A DNA stretch of 64,000 nt from Saururus chinensis (lineage: Eukaryota; Streptophyta; Magnoliopsida; Piperales; Saururaceae). This document shows positions 32,275 through 43,871 of this stretch, piece after piece (the stretch's first letter is position 1; the number at the start of each line of letters is the position of its first letter). Location of the stretch: NCBI GenBank assembly GCA_035235625.1, contig CP141147.1, positions 23,108,756 through 23,172,755 on the forward strand, written 5' to 3'. A program made the position numbers and the translations under genes. The notes under the pieces were generated by a model that searched no databases, had not been told where the DNA came from, and worked only from the letters and a program-made list of their open reading frames with translations.

Positions 32275-34320
32275 CTAATGACTATTAGCTATGCTTAAAA
32301 AACGTTGCTAGAAGAGTTGAAAAAATTACTTATTAGTAACGCATATGAAAAAACGTCACTAATAATATTGCTATTAGCAACTTTTATCAACGTCGCTAAT
32401 ATAATCTTTTTTGCTACACTTTATAAAGAGTTGCTAATATGAAAAATTATTTTTCAAAAATTAAAAATATTATTAGCAACTTTTTTAAACGTCGTTAAAA
32501 GTTTTCTAGCAATGTGTTAGAAAAAATGTCGCTAATAAAATAAAAATTATTTTCCATAACTAAGTGTCGCTAATAATATATTATTAGTGGTGCTTTAAAA
32601 ATGTAGCATTAGCAAGTGTTGTTAATAATGTAGTATTAACAACACTTGCTTGTTTGCAAGTGTTGTTAATAATGTAGTATTAGTGGTGCTTTAAAAACCG
32701 TCGCTAATACATATTTTTTTAAATAAAAATTATTAGTGATACTTTGTTTGCATCACTAATAAGTAAAACAAATAAAAAAAATAATTAGTGACACTTTTAA
32801 ATGCATCACTAATAATAAAAAAATTAATAAAATATATAACCCACCTTCAGAGGGGGAGCCTGGGCAGGGGAAGAGGGGGAAGGGCACCAGACTTCGGTGC
32901 CCCGGAGTCTTGTCAGCAACAGGGGCGGAGGTGGGGTGACTAGGGAGAGGTAAGAGGAGGGGGAGCCAGATTCTGGCACTTGCACCCAGAGCCCCCTCCT
33001 CCGGTAGAATGTAGGGGAGGAGGTGGCAGAATAGGGGCAAAACGGAGGGGTTACCGGAGAGAGGGGGGAGGGGGAGGTAGATTCCTGCACCCAGAGCCCC
33101 CTCTTCAGGTAGAATGCAGGGGAGGAGGGGGCGGGGAATGACTAGCTAGGAAGAAGAGAGTGGGGTGACCAGGGAGAGGGGGCAGGAGGGGGCACCGAGT
33201 ATCAGATTCCTGATACTTGGAGCCCCCACCTCCAGTAGGATGTAGGGGAGGAAAGGGCAAAATAGGAAATACAGAGGGGAGGCGGTGACCTGGGAGAGGG
33301 GGAGAAGCGGGGTGATTAGGAACTATTGATTCATGGCGGCAACTATGGATGGGCTGCAGTGGTAGACAAATGGCTAGGGTAGGAGTGGGAGGTGGAAAGA
33401 GGAAGGGAGGGAACTATAAGCATGGCCAAGAGAATTTCGCTTGCGCTTAAAAAAGATTGCGACTCTTGTAATTAAGTGTTTTTGGCATGCTTAGAAGAAA
33501 ACGTTGCTAATAATAGAGAAAGAAGAAGAGAGAAGGGGGAGAGAGAGAAGATAGAGGAAAGAGAAAGAGGAGAAGAGAGAGATAGTAGAGAGAGAAAGGG
33601 GGAGAGAGATAAGAGAGAGGAAGAGGGAAAGAGAAAATAGAGAGGAGAAAGAGAGAAGAGAGAGAGAAGAGAGAGGGAGGGAGAGAGAAAAGAATAGAGA
33701 GATAGGGTAAAATTAAATTATTTTTTTGAAGTATTTGTGATGCATGATCTTATGCATCGCTAATACATGTGTATATTTTCAATGGATGCTCTTATGCATC
33801 GCTAATACATGTGTATTTGCGACGCATAAGAGCATGCATCACAAATACTTAAAAATTTTCTTTTAAATTAAATTAACCCTCTCTCTCTCCTCTCCCTCTC
33901 TGCGCTTATCCCTCTCTTCTCTCTCTCTCTCCTCTTTTTCTTCTCTCTCTCTCCATCCTCTCTATCTTCTCTATCTCCCCCTCTCTCACTTTTTCCATAT
34001 TTCTTTATATAATATTATATATATCATTTTAAAATAACAAATATAAAGTATTTGCCATGCAAATACCTATGCATCATAAATAATGTATTTGCGATGCATA
34101 TGTTCATGCGTAGAAAATACTTAAAAATATTTATTTTTTAAAATTGATTAGCTCTCTCTCCGCTCTCTCTTCTCTCACACACACTCTCTCTTCCCCTCTC
34201 TCATTTTTTTCATATTTATTTATATAATATTATTTATATTATTTTAAAATAAAAAAATGATGTATTTGTGATATTTGTGCAAATATTTTCAATTTTATTT
34301 TTTTAAATTAATTTAACAAT
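32275..34320. mobile_element. Second CACTA-like hairpin-array region
   Basis: Hairpin pairs of TTAGC(G/A)AC-type words like those of the element at 8597 fill 32275-32820 and 33725-33850, with more degenerate ones to 34130. Between them are a GC-rich core (32830-33420), a GA-rich tract (33510-33705) and CT-rich tracts (33870-34000, 34145-34205), the same order of parts as the first element. No CACTA-like end was found, so the copy is truncated or decayed and the edges are approximate. Confidence 0.65.
32960..33255. repeat. Imperfect tandem repeat in GC-rich core
   Basis: Three related units begin near 32970, 33079 and 33205, each with a GATTC(C)TG start, then AGAGCCCCCTC or a variant, then GTAGAATG(T/C)AGGGGAGG. 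Unit spacing is about 110-125 bp. Confidence 0.7.
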
Positions 34321-34339
34321 CTCTTTAACTCCACCATTG

Positions 34340-34600
34340 TGTCTCACAATGTCGGTCCCAAGCCCGGATAAAGGAAGAGGATTGCATCCGGTTGACAACC
34401 GGCTATAAAAACTCTTGTCAATATGTGGATCTGACACAAGATATTCTAGCTAGAGCTAGGGTGTTCCCTAGAAGCGATGCATTGTGCCAAAATTGAGGTG
34501 TAACGATAAGTGAGCAAGGGTTGGCTAGGGTGTCCCTTGGAAGCAATACGTTGCAACAATGCCCAATTGCAATGAGAAGTGGGCAAGGGTTTTTGTGTTG
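34340..34600. repeat. Dispersed-repeat fragment with internal duplication
   Basis: Begins GTCGGTCCCAAGCCCGGATA, then holds two diverged units, GCTAGGGTGTTCCCTAGAAG (34454 on) and GCTAGGGTGTCCCTTGGAAG (34523 on), each ending in GTGGGCAAGGG or GTGAGCAAGGG. The wording is typical of plant retroelement-derived repeats, but I cannot name the family. Confidence 0.4.
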
Positions 34601-34984
34601 GACTTGATGGACTCGGGTAAAAAAGATAGTTTAGGAGTGTAAGATTAGAGTAGCAACTTAGAGTCATTAGAATAAAATATTATAATTGATAATATTATAA
34701 TATAGTATGCTTCTCGAGGCTCAAATTGATATAAGAGGTAACTGTTGAAAAATAATTGAATCTATAATTTTGAAATGGGGGCTAGGAGCTAGAATCAACA
34801 AAATCACCTAACGAGGTGATTCAGTGATTCCGGCCGATTCTAGCTCGAAACGGTGTGGAATCAACTTCCAGATGGAATTTTAAATTATGCCCACCTTCTA
34901 CACACAAACATGATTTCGATAATTTGAGCCGATAGAATCTTACAGAAATTTCATACATAAACAACCCCTTAGGACCTTTATTTT

Positions 34985-35185
34985 TACTGTAGGATGGGTC
35001 TAATTGGGCGCTCACATACACCATTAGTTGTGAGTACCATCACAACCAATCCAAACTAGTTTTAGATAGAGCGATTTATATAAAATGATCGTGGTATACA
35101 TTGTCATACAAAAATTGCCACCAATTTTAGAGTAATCCTAGAGATGACCATGCACACATTTGAACTCCCAAACATAAAATGGGAA
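34985..35185 (+). repeat. Dispersed repeat, copy 1
   Basis: AGGATGGGTCTAATTGGGCG through CATTTGAACTCCCAAACATA matches 40262-40445 at most positions. A shorter inverted copy lies near 41835-41965. Non-coding. Confidence 0.8.
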
Positions 35186-35689
35186 ATGTTTCTTTTCAAG
35201 TAAAATAATTATAAAATAAGGGGTAAAAAAAAGAAATTTGTCAATTAATCGCAGAGAAAAAAATCTATTGTCTAATAACAATTCATCTGCATCTAGATCA
35301 AATTCCTCGTCAATTCGGGCTCGAAGAATAGCAGCACAGATCTGCAGCCTGACCAAGTCTGCTATCTTGAGTTGTCTAAAATCAGGCTAAAGGATGCCCC
35401 CCACCAGCTTCGCTACGCAGTACATGAGGTACAAACCACAATCTTCATTTGTTTCCTGGTACGGGCATTTGTTGATCTTAGTCATTGGCCACTGTCAAGC
35501 ACCCTTTATCTTAAGGGCCTTCTCCATTCCATTCGCAACATGTTTCCTGACACTGTCCGCCACTGCAAAGTTGTGACCATGGTCACCCTTTAGGGGATTG
35601 TACCATCTAAATCACTTCTCCCTACATCGGACAATGAGCAAGAGAAAGTGGCCCATGACATAGATAGGAATGAAACCGCTCTTCGTGTT

Positions 35690-38515
35690 AATTCATGACT
35701 GTTTAGTCTATTGTGTACTCAATTACACAAATATCCCTTAACGAAACACCATATATTAAAATGTTGTACCTACTCAAAATGAACCCCTCATTCACCAGAT
35801 GAGGGACAGGTACTGGTTGATCTTCGGGGGAAGATGGTTGGCGAGCTTCTGTGGATTTTGAAGCTCTTGCCTTTAAACGAACCGACGGCGATCCTTCTGT
35901 TCTTGGAGGAGGGGTTGATGCTTGGGCGACATCTGGTTGAGGGGGATCATTCGGTTGTTCTGTCTCTGGTTTCTTAGGGGGCTGCATCTATTCTATGAGG
36001 CTAGTTGCCACCTCGAGATCATTCTTAACACGCTGGAGTGCAACTTCAACTTACTCCGTGTTCTATCCCCACTCACCATAGAGAACAACCTTCTCCAAAA
36101 CAACATCACAAATTCCATCATGACATCAGCTGGCATGACGAATGATTCAATGATGTTTGGGCCGGAATGTACATGCCCTGACGTCTCTCCATGGAGTTCA
36201 TGGGTGGGTCTCATTAGCCAGAAAGTCTGTGTACCCACCTTCTTAGCCTTTGGGGTTGCACGTTGGCCATCCATCAAGTGCGCCTCTTCAGCAATTGGTG
36301 TGATTCACATAATAATTTGTGAGTCTAGCTTCAGCCGCAAGAAGACCTCCTTATACCACTTCCTCATCTGGCCGGGTCAAGTTTATTAGCCTTCTCCAAA
36401 TCGCTCAAAAGTCAGGTAAATCTGGGCCTCCTCTTGCATCTCGGGCTGCATGGAAGACCATTGGGAGTCCATATAGGGGTATGCTCATAAAACCATACTT
36501 GGCAAACAATACAAAAGAAAATGGTCAGTAGTGTAAATGGTCAATATCGTAAGTATGACAAACTAGTCGTGTTACTGATAACAAGCTTAGAGCTACATCA
36601 TGATTTTGATAACACGATACTTACCCATCGTGTAATAACCAATACACGATATTATACTTAGTCATGTTACTGAGATCATTATAGGTCTACATGCATGTTA
36701 TATGTTGTATGTTCGATAACACGATTGAATTGGTATTGTGTGAGCGAAACGGCGATATACATGTGTGTGTAAACATATTGTGCCATTAGAGAGACGCTAA
36801 TGGCCTTTAGCATGGTATATAACATACAAGCGTTACCTGGAGCACTAATGAAACCTCAACAAGAATTTTGGCTTGGCGGAATGCTCATCCTGTCTGCTCA
36901 TGATGTTCCAGTGGGCTGCTGATATGCCTCTCATCAACATATCATGTACGGCGTCAGCCCAATTGTAGCTCCTCACGACTGACAAGTTATCTTTGTAATC
37001 ACACAGAGTTGGGGATACAACTATGTTGCTTTGTGTGAATAACACGAGGACACCCATGTGCACGATAGCCAACCGTCATCTGAAACACACTGTGTTTCGG
37101 CAGCCACTTCTTTCAACATTTCTTCAACTTCTGTCTTCTCCTACCGCTTCCCTTGGAAGAACTTTTTGTAGAATTGCCCCTTGCCTTGGGCAGCCTTCCC
37201 CTAGCTACTTTCCAGTTTACACAGGTTCCCTTTTCCCCTCAAACCCGTGATCATAGACACTTCATCTACATTAAGGGGTAGTCTTTGGCCCCTTATATTG
37301 AAGACCTCCTGTGAGTCGTCCCAACACTCACCAATGAGAACATCCAACAGCGGCCTAGAGATGATGATGGGCTCGCAATCATATACTGGGTAGAACCTAG
37401 TTTCCATCAATATGTCCTTACATCCCGAACGTGAATCTACAAGGTCTTTTGATAAACACAGTCCAGCGGGGAAACTATTCATTCCCAGACCCGGTCTTCG
37501 TACGTAGATTCTCTTCTTCTTCTCTTTGACTATCTTCACTAACTCCGCCATTTGATCTAATACTCTAACCTTACATCTACAAAATTAGATAAATATATGT
37601 AAATCAACAATAGGTCGTGACCATCATCAATAGTCACATTGATTCACATTATCTAGCTAACTTCTAGTTATACGATAAGTATATCAATCGTGTGCTTGAA
37701 CATACGCTAAGAGGAACTCTCATACACGATATCATAATAGTTGAACATCATGTTTCTAGCGTCTTATCAAATACACGATATATGACTCATCGTATTTCTA
37801 ACCCAATGATAGTCTGCTTTAACTACATATGTCGTGTGCTCTCATACACGCTAAATAAAAAATCGTGTATACAATGCTTTAACTACCTATGTCGTGTGCT
37901 CTCATACACGCTAAATCAAAAATCGTGTATACAAATATCCAAGAGGCCTTACCACAAAACTGCCGTTGATGTTCTCCAAGCCGGATTAACCACTCATTCA
38001 GCCACTGCTTTTCCAAAAAGTTTACTCCTTTACCGGGATTGATGTAAACGGAACCTCACTACAAAGAAGAACCAGCTTTGGGTCATACAGTTTCAAACTC
38101 AACTTGTGAGGTTCCACAACTAATGCTGAAGTGTTCTTCTCACAATCATTCTAGAACAAAAAAAATACTAATCTTCAATGTCTATTCAGATACGTTGAAA
38201 AATCTTCTCTCACGCCACATGAACACTGCTCAATCATAGGACTTTCCAATCAGAATGGAGTTTTTAATCATAAAAGGACTTTTCAATAGGAGGAATCATC
38301 GATGTCTGAAGTCATATGCCGATGAATGCGACTTCGTGAAGGTTTTACACAATATAAAACCTCATCTCCAGTCAAGGGTATTTTAGTCCAAAATTTATCT
38401 TATATCGTGTTATTCCAGGTTTTATGGCATTTTCGTTTAAAATCCAGGGAATATGGAATTTTTCATTCTTTAGCCAGACAATATAGAAAAAACTCAACAC
38501 TCAGAGGCAAGGTGA
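35690..38515 (-). mobile_element. Element with plant-mobile-domain/DUF1985-like gene (copy B)
   Basis: The minus strand encodes a broken protein. Its N-terminal domain at 37201-37551 reads METRFYPVYDCEPIIISRPL, then EVFNIRGQRLPLNVDEVSMI and TGLRGKGN, the pattern of DUF1985/plant mobile domains, which are carried by many plant transposons. It continues after an in-frame stop at 36845-37200 (VLFTQSNIVVSPTLCDYKDN, then YNWADAVHDMLMRG). Downstream pieces at 36300-36530 (PLYGLPMVFHAARDARGG) and 35993-36277 lead into a Pro/Ser-rich tail at 35703-35987 (PPKKPETEQPNDPPQPD). Non-coding parts at 36545-36740 and 37670-37935 are rich in ATAACACGATAT-like words. The upstream end block at 38340-38510 recurs in copies A and C. 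The type of transposase is not visible; Mutator-like is a guess from the family. Confidence 0.65.
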
Positions 38516-40260
38516 AAAGGTAAGTCCCCCGTTTGCCATGTTGAACAGGCTGAAGCAAATGCCCCATTGGTCGATCCTCACACTTAGTTTGACGACAGCA
38601 TAGATTGAGCTAATTGACAATAACACCATCTAAGGCACTAATGAAAAGTTATGGAAATGGGGGTTTCCTTGATGTAAACCTCTCCCTCTCTTTGAGCACT
38701 AAGACACTTGACACTTTTTTATTGTAAAAAATAAGATTGGTGTTGGATAATTGGATTGCCCATCACTTAAATATGTGAATGCTGTCAATAATCTTGCATG
38801 ATCATGACAGCTTTCATTAATTAGTACTTGAAAATTTGTGGTTGTGATTTTTGTACAGGGTTCAGTAGCCTAAAAGACTTAACAGTACGCCTAAAAATTC
38901 TTTGAACCATTTGTGAATGGATGCACTGAACCGGACTATGTTTCCTTACCAACCTATGTAGGGTCTTAGTATGTTATAAAGGGAAGAGTTTTTTATGTTT
39001 CTCTCTGATAATGAACCAATCGTAAGATACACATAGGAGTTATTGATATTTTAGATCGCAACATACATACTAACATATGTTAGTGTATCACTTATGCTAA
39101 TGTATACTAGCGTATGTGTTGTTAATCTCATAAATAAACTGCTCCTATATGTACCTTGCATTAGGCTCATTGTCAAAACAAAACATGAAAACTCTTCCGC
39201 CAAAAGGCCCAACAACCTACATAGTTATCACCTATCAGATAACCCCTTAATCCTTGCCACCTATGTAGTTATGCAGCATGTATGGCCTCTAACACCAATG
39301 TACCTTAGTCATAGAGCAGTTGAAAAACTATTTTTTATTAAATTGTGAATGTCACCCTCACTAGTGGCCACACTAATATCTTAAGTTAGAAGTGTTCCAA
39401 TGAGCCGAAAGTAAGCTACGTATAGAAAGCTTACCCATGAAAAACGCTTCCTCCAAGTCTTTTCTAATTTATGAAATGTTGCCTGATTATACCAAGAAGC
39501 TTCGTGGGCGTTTTTGTGACTACTTGTGAGATGGAAACCAATTCCTCGTGGGGCATTCATATTGGGGACTTTTAGGCTCTTCAGTCCTCCTCGATGAAAG
39601 CCAAAATTGTACATCAAAACTGTGGACGTTCTCAGACACAGCTACATTCTCTTCAGACGTTGACGAGCACACCAAAAGAAAGAAGCCCATGTGAAAAGAG
39701 GACCTCATTGAGGAGGAAATAATTGTTCCACTATCTATGTTTGCTGCCAGTCTTTCACCACTAGTAAAGGTTGTTTTGAATGGTTTCGAATGCCTAAAAG
39801 CCAACGGCGCGTGCTAGTACCAGTGATGGTTGTTTTGGATGGTTTCGAACGTTTGTAAACCAACGGCGAGTTGATATTTAATTAAAATGAAACTCAAATC
39901 AAGATTTATTTGAATTAATTTTGGTAGAATGTTATGAAATTAGAAATAGGTCTAATAGTAGAATTTCATGATTCTGTGACATGAAATTAAATAAAATAGA
40001 ATTAGATGTCATAGTCATGTGATAGCTTCCTAATGTAGATAAAGGTCAATAATGATAAGTATAAGGTCAATAGAATCAAATTTTCTAGTTATGTGGAAAT
40101 TTTTACTACTTTCAAATGCAAAAACTGAAAGAATCAAGCTGAATTGGCCAGGTGGAATCATGCTTAATTCAATATCCAAATAGCTCTTTAATAGACTTAT
40201 CAAAACATATAAAACTGTGTGAAAATATGTGCCCACTTAGGACCTAAACTTTTTTTTACT
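38516..40260. repeat. Copy of an unidentified duplicated locus (segment 1)
   Basis: 38520-38690 matches 47460-47640 (TTTGCCATGTTGAA, then ACACTAATGAAAAGTTAT). 39497-39780 matches 47640-47885 (GAAGCTTCGT, GTACATCAAAACTG/GTACATCAAGACTC). 39945-40060 matches 54535-54640 (AGAATTTCATGATT, GCTTCCTAATG). The gene behind these copies was not recognised; frames are broken in all copies. Confidence 0.6.
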
Positions 40261-40261
40261 A

Positions 40262-40650
40262 TAGGATGGGTCTAATAGGGCACTCACATACATCATTAGT
40301 TGTGAGTACCTTCACAACCAATCCAAACTGGTTTTGGATAGAGCTATTTAAGAAAAATGATTGTGGAATACACTGTCATACAAAAAATGTCGCCAATTTT
40401 AGAGTAATCCTAGAAATGGCCATGCACACATTTGAACCTCATACATGAAACGGAAAATTTTTAGAATATTTCTCCTTTATGTTCTTTCTTTTAACTCTAG
40501 CAACCAACTCTCTTCCTTTTGTCACTAGCTCCAGCTTTGTTGCCCCTATAGCCACTGGCTTTAGCTCTGACTCCGCTGCCCCCTTCACATCTACTTTGGC
40601 CACTAGCTCCACTTCCTCCTCCTCCTTTGTCACCTCCTCTTCTTATTCCC
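40262..40650 (+). repeat. Dispersed repeat, copy 2 (with Ser/Thr-coding-like tail)
   Basis: 40262-40445 repeats 34985-35185. 40475-40650 is a degenerate run of GCCACTAGCTCC-like words, open in one frame with Ser/Thr/Ala-rich content. An inverted partner lies at 41590-41965. Confidence 0.75.
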
Positions 40651-41589
40651 AAAATCCTATTAAACTGACCATAAACCAGCTGGCATATCCATTGAAAAAT
40701 TATTGTTTTCCTCTAGAAGCCCAATTCTTAAAAAATGAATTCATAAACATGTTCAACTACTCAAAAAATAAGAGTGAGTTTTATTTTAACTTGATTTTGA
40801 ATATTTTTCAATGCCGAAAAAGCTTTATACTTTCATAAATTGTGCTTGTGATAACTGGTGTCGATACTCGACAATCAACAAATGACATGCATCTTTATTG
40901 AGGTAAAGGGGCACTAAAACAATAATTTGATTGGCAGTATCTCCCTCAATATGCACACTAAACGATCTCAATAATCCAAGTTGATTAATAGAAAAATAAA
41001 ACATATTTATACATGTGATGGTCGACTATCATTATCATCTATTAACTATCATCTTTTAGTTGTCAAGTATCAATAAAAGAGATCATCATTGCTGAGAAGA
41101 AAGAAGTCACTGGCGCCAGAGAAGAATATTGAAGTCTCTAGTATCGGACGGTATGGAGTCTGCCACCGGTGACCTATCTCTTTTTTTATGTCGGCGACCT
41201 CCTTCTTCTGGGGCTTGGTGACCCATTTTATTGATATGACAACTGACAATCAATAGTCAAAAGTTAACTGTCTAAATTTCAATTTTGTATTATTCTATTG
41301 TTTATCTATTTGGTTGTCCAGATAGTTCAATATAAATATGCTACTTAAAATGTTGTCTTACTATCCATTTGCTACAATAAATCTACTTATAGACTATTGA
41401 GACTACTAGTTATTGCGAGCGCCATTTTTAGAAGAATGAGGTTGTTTTGGCTTTGGAAAAGGCTAAAAAATAAACTAAAATAAAACTCACTCTTGGCTTT
41501 GTGTACTTGAACATGATTATTTGTCCATTTTTTTAAGATTTGACCTTGTAGATAAAAAAATTAATGGCTTCATGGGCTGGTTTGTGTCA
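40651..41589. other. Spacer between inverted repeat copies, no gene seen
   Basis: AT-rich sequence enclosed by the facing copies at 40262-40650 and 41590-41965. No coding frame is supported; the 119-codon frame at 40479-40838 is largely an extension of the repeat. Confidence 0.35.
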
Positions 41590-41965
41590 ATCTTATGCAA
41601 TTTCGGGAAGGAGGAAAATGAGGAGGGGAGGGAAAGAAGAAGAGGAGGAAATGGTGGATGAATAAGCAGAGGCATTGGAAGTGGAGGCAACGAAGCTAGT
41701 GGCCAAGGTGGAGGTATTGAAGCCGGAGCTAAAGCTGATGGCAGAGCCAGAGGAGCCATAGCCAGTGGCTAAGGGAAGGCAATGGGTTGGTGGAGTGAAA
41801 AGGAAGAGACTAGGCAAGAGGTATTTCAGATATTTTCTGCCCGATGTGGCACACAAAGGCATTTCTAGGATTATTCTAAAATTGGTGACATTCCTTGTAT
41901 TATAGTGTATTTGAAGGTTATTTTTGTAAATCACGTTTTTGGATATGGATTTCCTTAGCATGTGC
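41590..41965 (-). repeat. Dispersed repeat, copy 3, inverted
   Basis: The reverse complement of this segment carries the same GCCACTAGCTTC-type run (41620-41790) and then the ATCCTAGAAATG-type block (near 41850-41880) in the order seen in copy 2. Copies 2 and 3 could form a foldback with a ~940-bp loop. Confidence 0.65.
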
Positions 41966-42323
41966 CCACCTCCTGAGATGGTTCAAGAGGCATGCAATTT
42001 ATTAATAGGAAAAGTTGATACACATCGGGCCGCACATGTGTCGACATTATATTGGGCATATCCCATACCGTCAAGCAAGGCAGAAAGATCTAAACATGTC
42101 TACCCCGATAAGTAACATGTTGCATGGCCCAAAACCATTTGATGAGCATGTAGGGACATGTAAAAAAGACTCGTATCTATAACCCACCCTATTAAATTAC
42201 ACCACGATGTGTTGCACCCTATGCATTAGTTAAAACTAACAAGAATGCACACGCATTAGTAGACTTATAAAGACAAATTAGATAAAAAAACAAATTAAAT
42301 TAAAAATAAGGTATATGTCAATT
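41966..42323. other. Spacer, no gene seen
   Basis: Sequence with no recognised feature ahead of the tandem duplication. Confidence 0.35.
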
Positions 42324-43871
42324 AAAAGTCTCCCTTGTATGCTATAATTACAATAGATGCTTTTAGGATGATAACGATGATAAATTATACACATATAATT
42401 ATAAACATTATACTAACCCAAATATTAGGTCATAGGATGGCGAGAACAATAGTGTCAAAGGACTATACATCGTAGAGTGCACCCTTCATATTTAGTACCA
42501 ATTTGGCAGTGAGTCTCATTCTCGTTGGGAGTTTTCTAATTGTGACCAAAATGCATAATTATAAAGATAAGTAATATATGCAAAAATATAAAAAATTCTT
42601 ATAAAAAAACATGTTGTATGCGTGAGGCTACAAAAAAGTTTGAAAAAACATATTCGTATGGGATCTCATTTGATAAAATACATGAAAAACTTTACAACAT
42701 TACCAAGGGCGTGTGAATCTGAGTTCTGAAGTGAAAGATATAACTTTGCAAACTTAAAATTAATACTCCCCCCATCACGTATTAATAGCTCCATTTGACA
42801 AAAAAATTGTTTTCTTGTTAATAGCTCTATTTTGTTCAATTTAAGTAGTTAGATACTTAAAAAAGAGTACCATAGGCTTATTTTCTCTTCTCTTAGATAT
42901 GAGTTTCACGATTTAATAAAATTATTATTTTTTTCGAATGTAGCTATTAATATGAGATGGTGGGAGTATAACATAAAAAGTATGGCTCATGTGGTATTAA
43001 TAACTAATATTAAGCTGACATGTAACATCCGTATAAAAGAACCTAGGTGTAGTGTTTTACTAAATTATACTCAAACAGCACACTAATTCAAACTTGTGTT
43101 GAAGGGCATTATAAAAAACATGAGGATAAAAAAGAAATAAAATAAGAGTTAAGGGTGAAAAATATAAGTAAAATACATAGAATTTAAAAATTTTATCGTC
43201 AATCAACTTGCTTTATAAAATAAGTATAAAATGTTCTAAGGAACACCTTAACTTTTCCTTTTAGATATTAGTTTTCAATCAACTAGGCCTTTCTCTTCAA
43301 AATTTTGTCAAGAACGTGCAGTGGATTGATGATTACGATGAACTTTTCGCGAAAAGTTCACGCTCTTAACCAAGGTCGTGACCAATAAAGCCCAAGTCAA
43401 TTGAAAAGTATGAAAGGAACCATCACTAGCATTAGCACTTGTAAATAAAAAAAAAGTGCAATGATGAATCCCCCGTTTTTCTTCGATGCTCCATCTTCGT
43501 AAAGTGTACGACGACGCAAGTAAATATTGTAGAGATTGGTTTGCATCATGCAAGTAGTCATAAAGGACCACAGCTTTGAAATGATCTAAAGTAGTTTTAG
43601 CTGTGCCACAACCACAAGGACCAAATCTTTTGAGTACTTTAGAGAAGATAGATGGGACTCTCTTAATATTGACACTACTTGCTAGTACAAAATGAGTTAA
43701 ATGACATCAGAATAGTTTCTTGGGTGGACGACTTTGGGGTACAAGGCTTGCACAATTTGGCTGGCATACGTGTGGAAATTTGGAACACAATGAGAAGGGA
43801 TGAGGGGTTTGCCACCCCTGGTTTTAGCCAAACCTAACCCATTATACACAGATGGTAGATGTAGTATTTTT
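42324..43871. repeat. 1.55-kb tandem duplication, unit 1
   Basis: Starts AAAAGTCTCCCTTGTATG and ends GTAGATGTAGTATTTTT. Unit 2 follows directly. A third, more diverged copy of its right half lies at 54760-55560. Minus-strand frames such as 43308-43571 (LYDYLHDANQSLQYLLASSY) and 43697-43942 (HCVPNFHTYASQIVQALYPK) keep similar wording in both units, hinting at an old coding sequence, but I do not recognise it and no frame is intact across copies. Confidence 0.85.
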
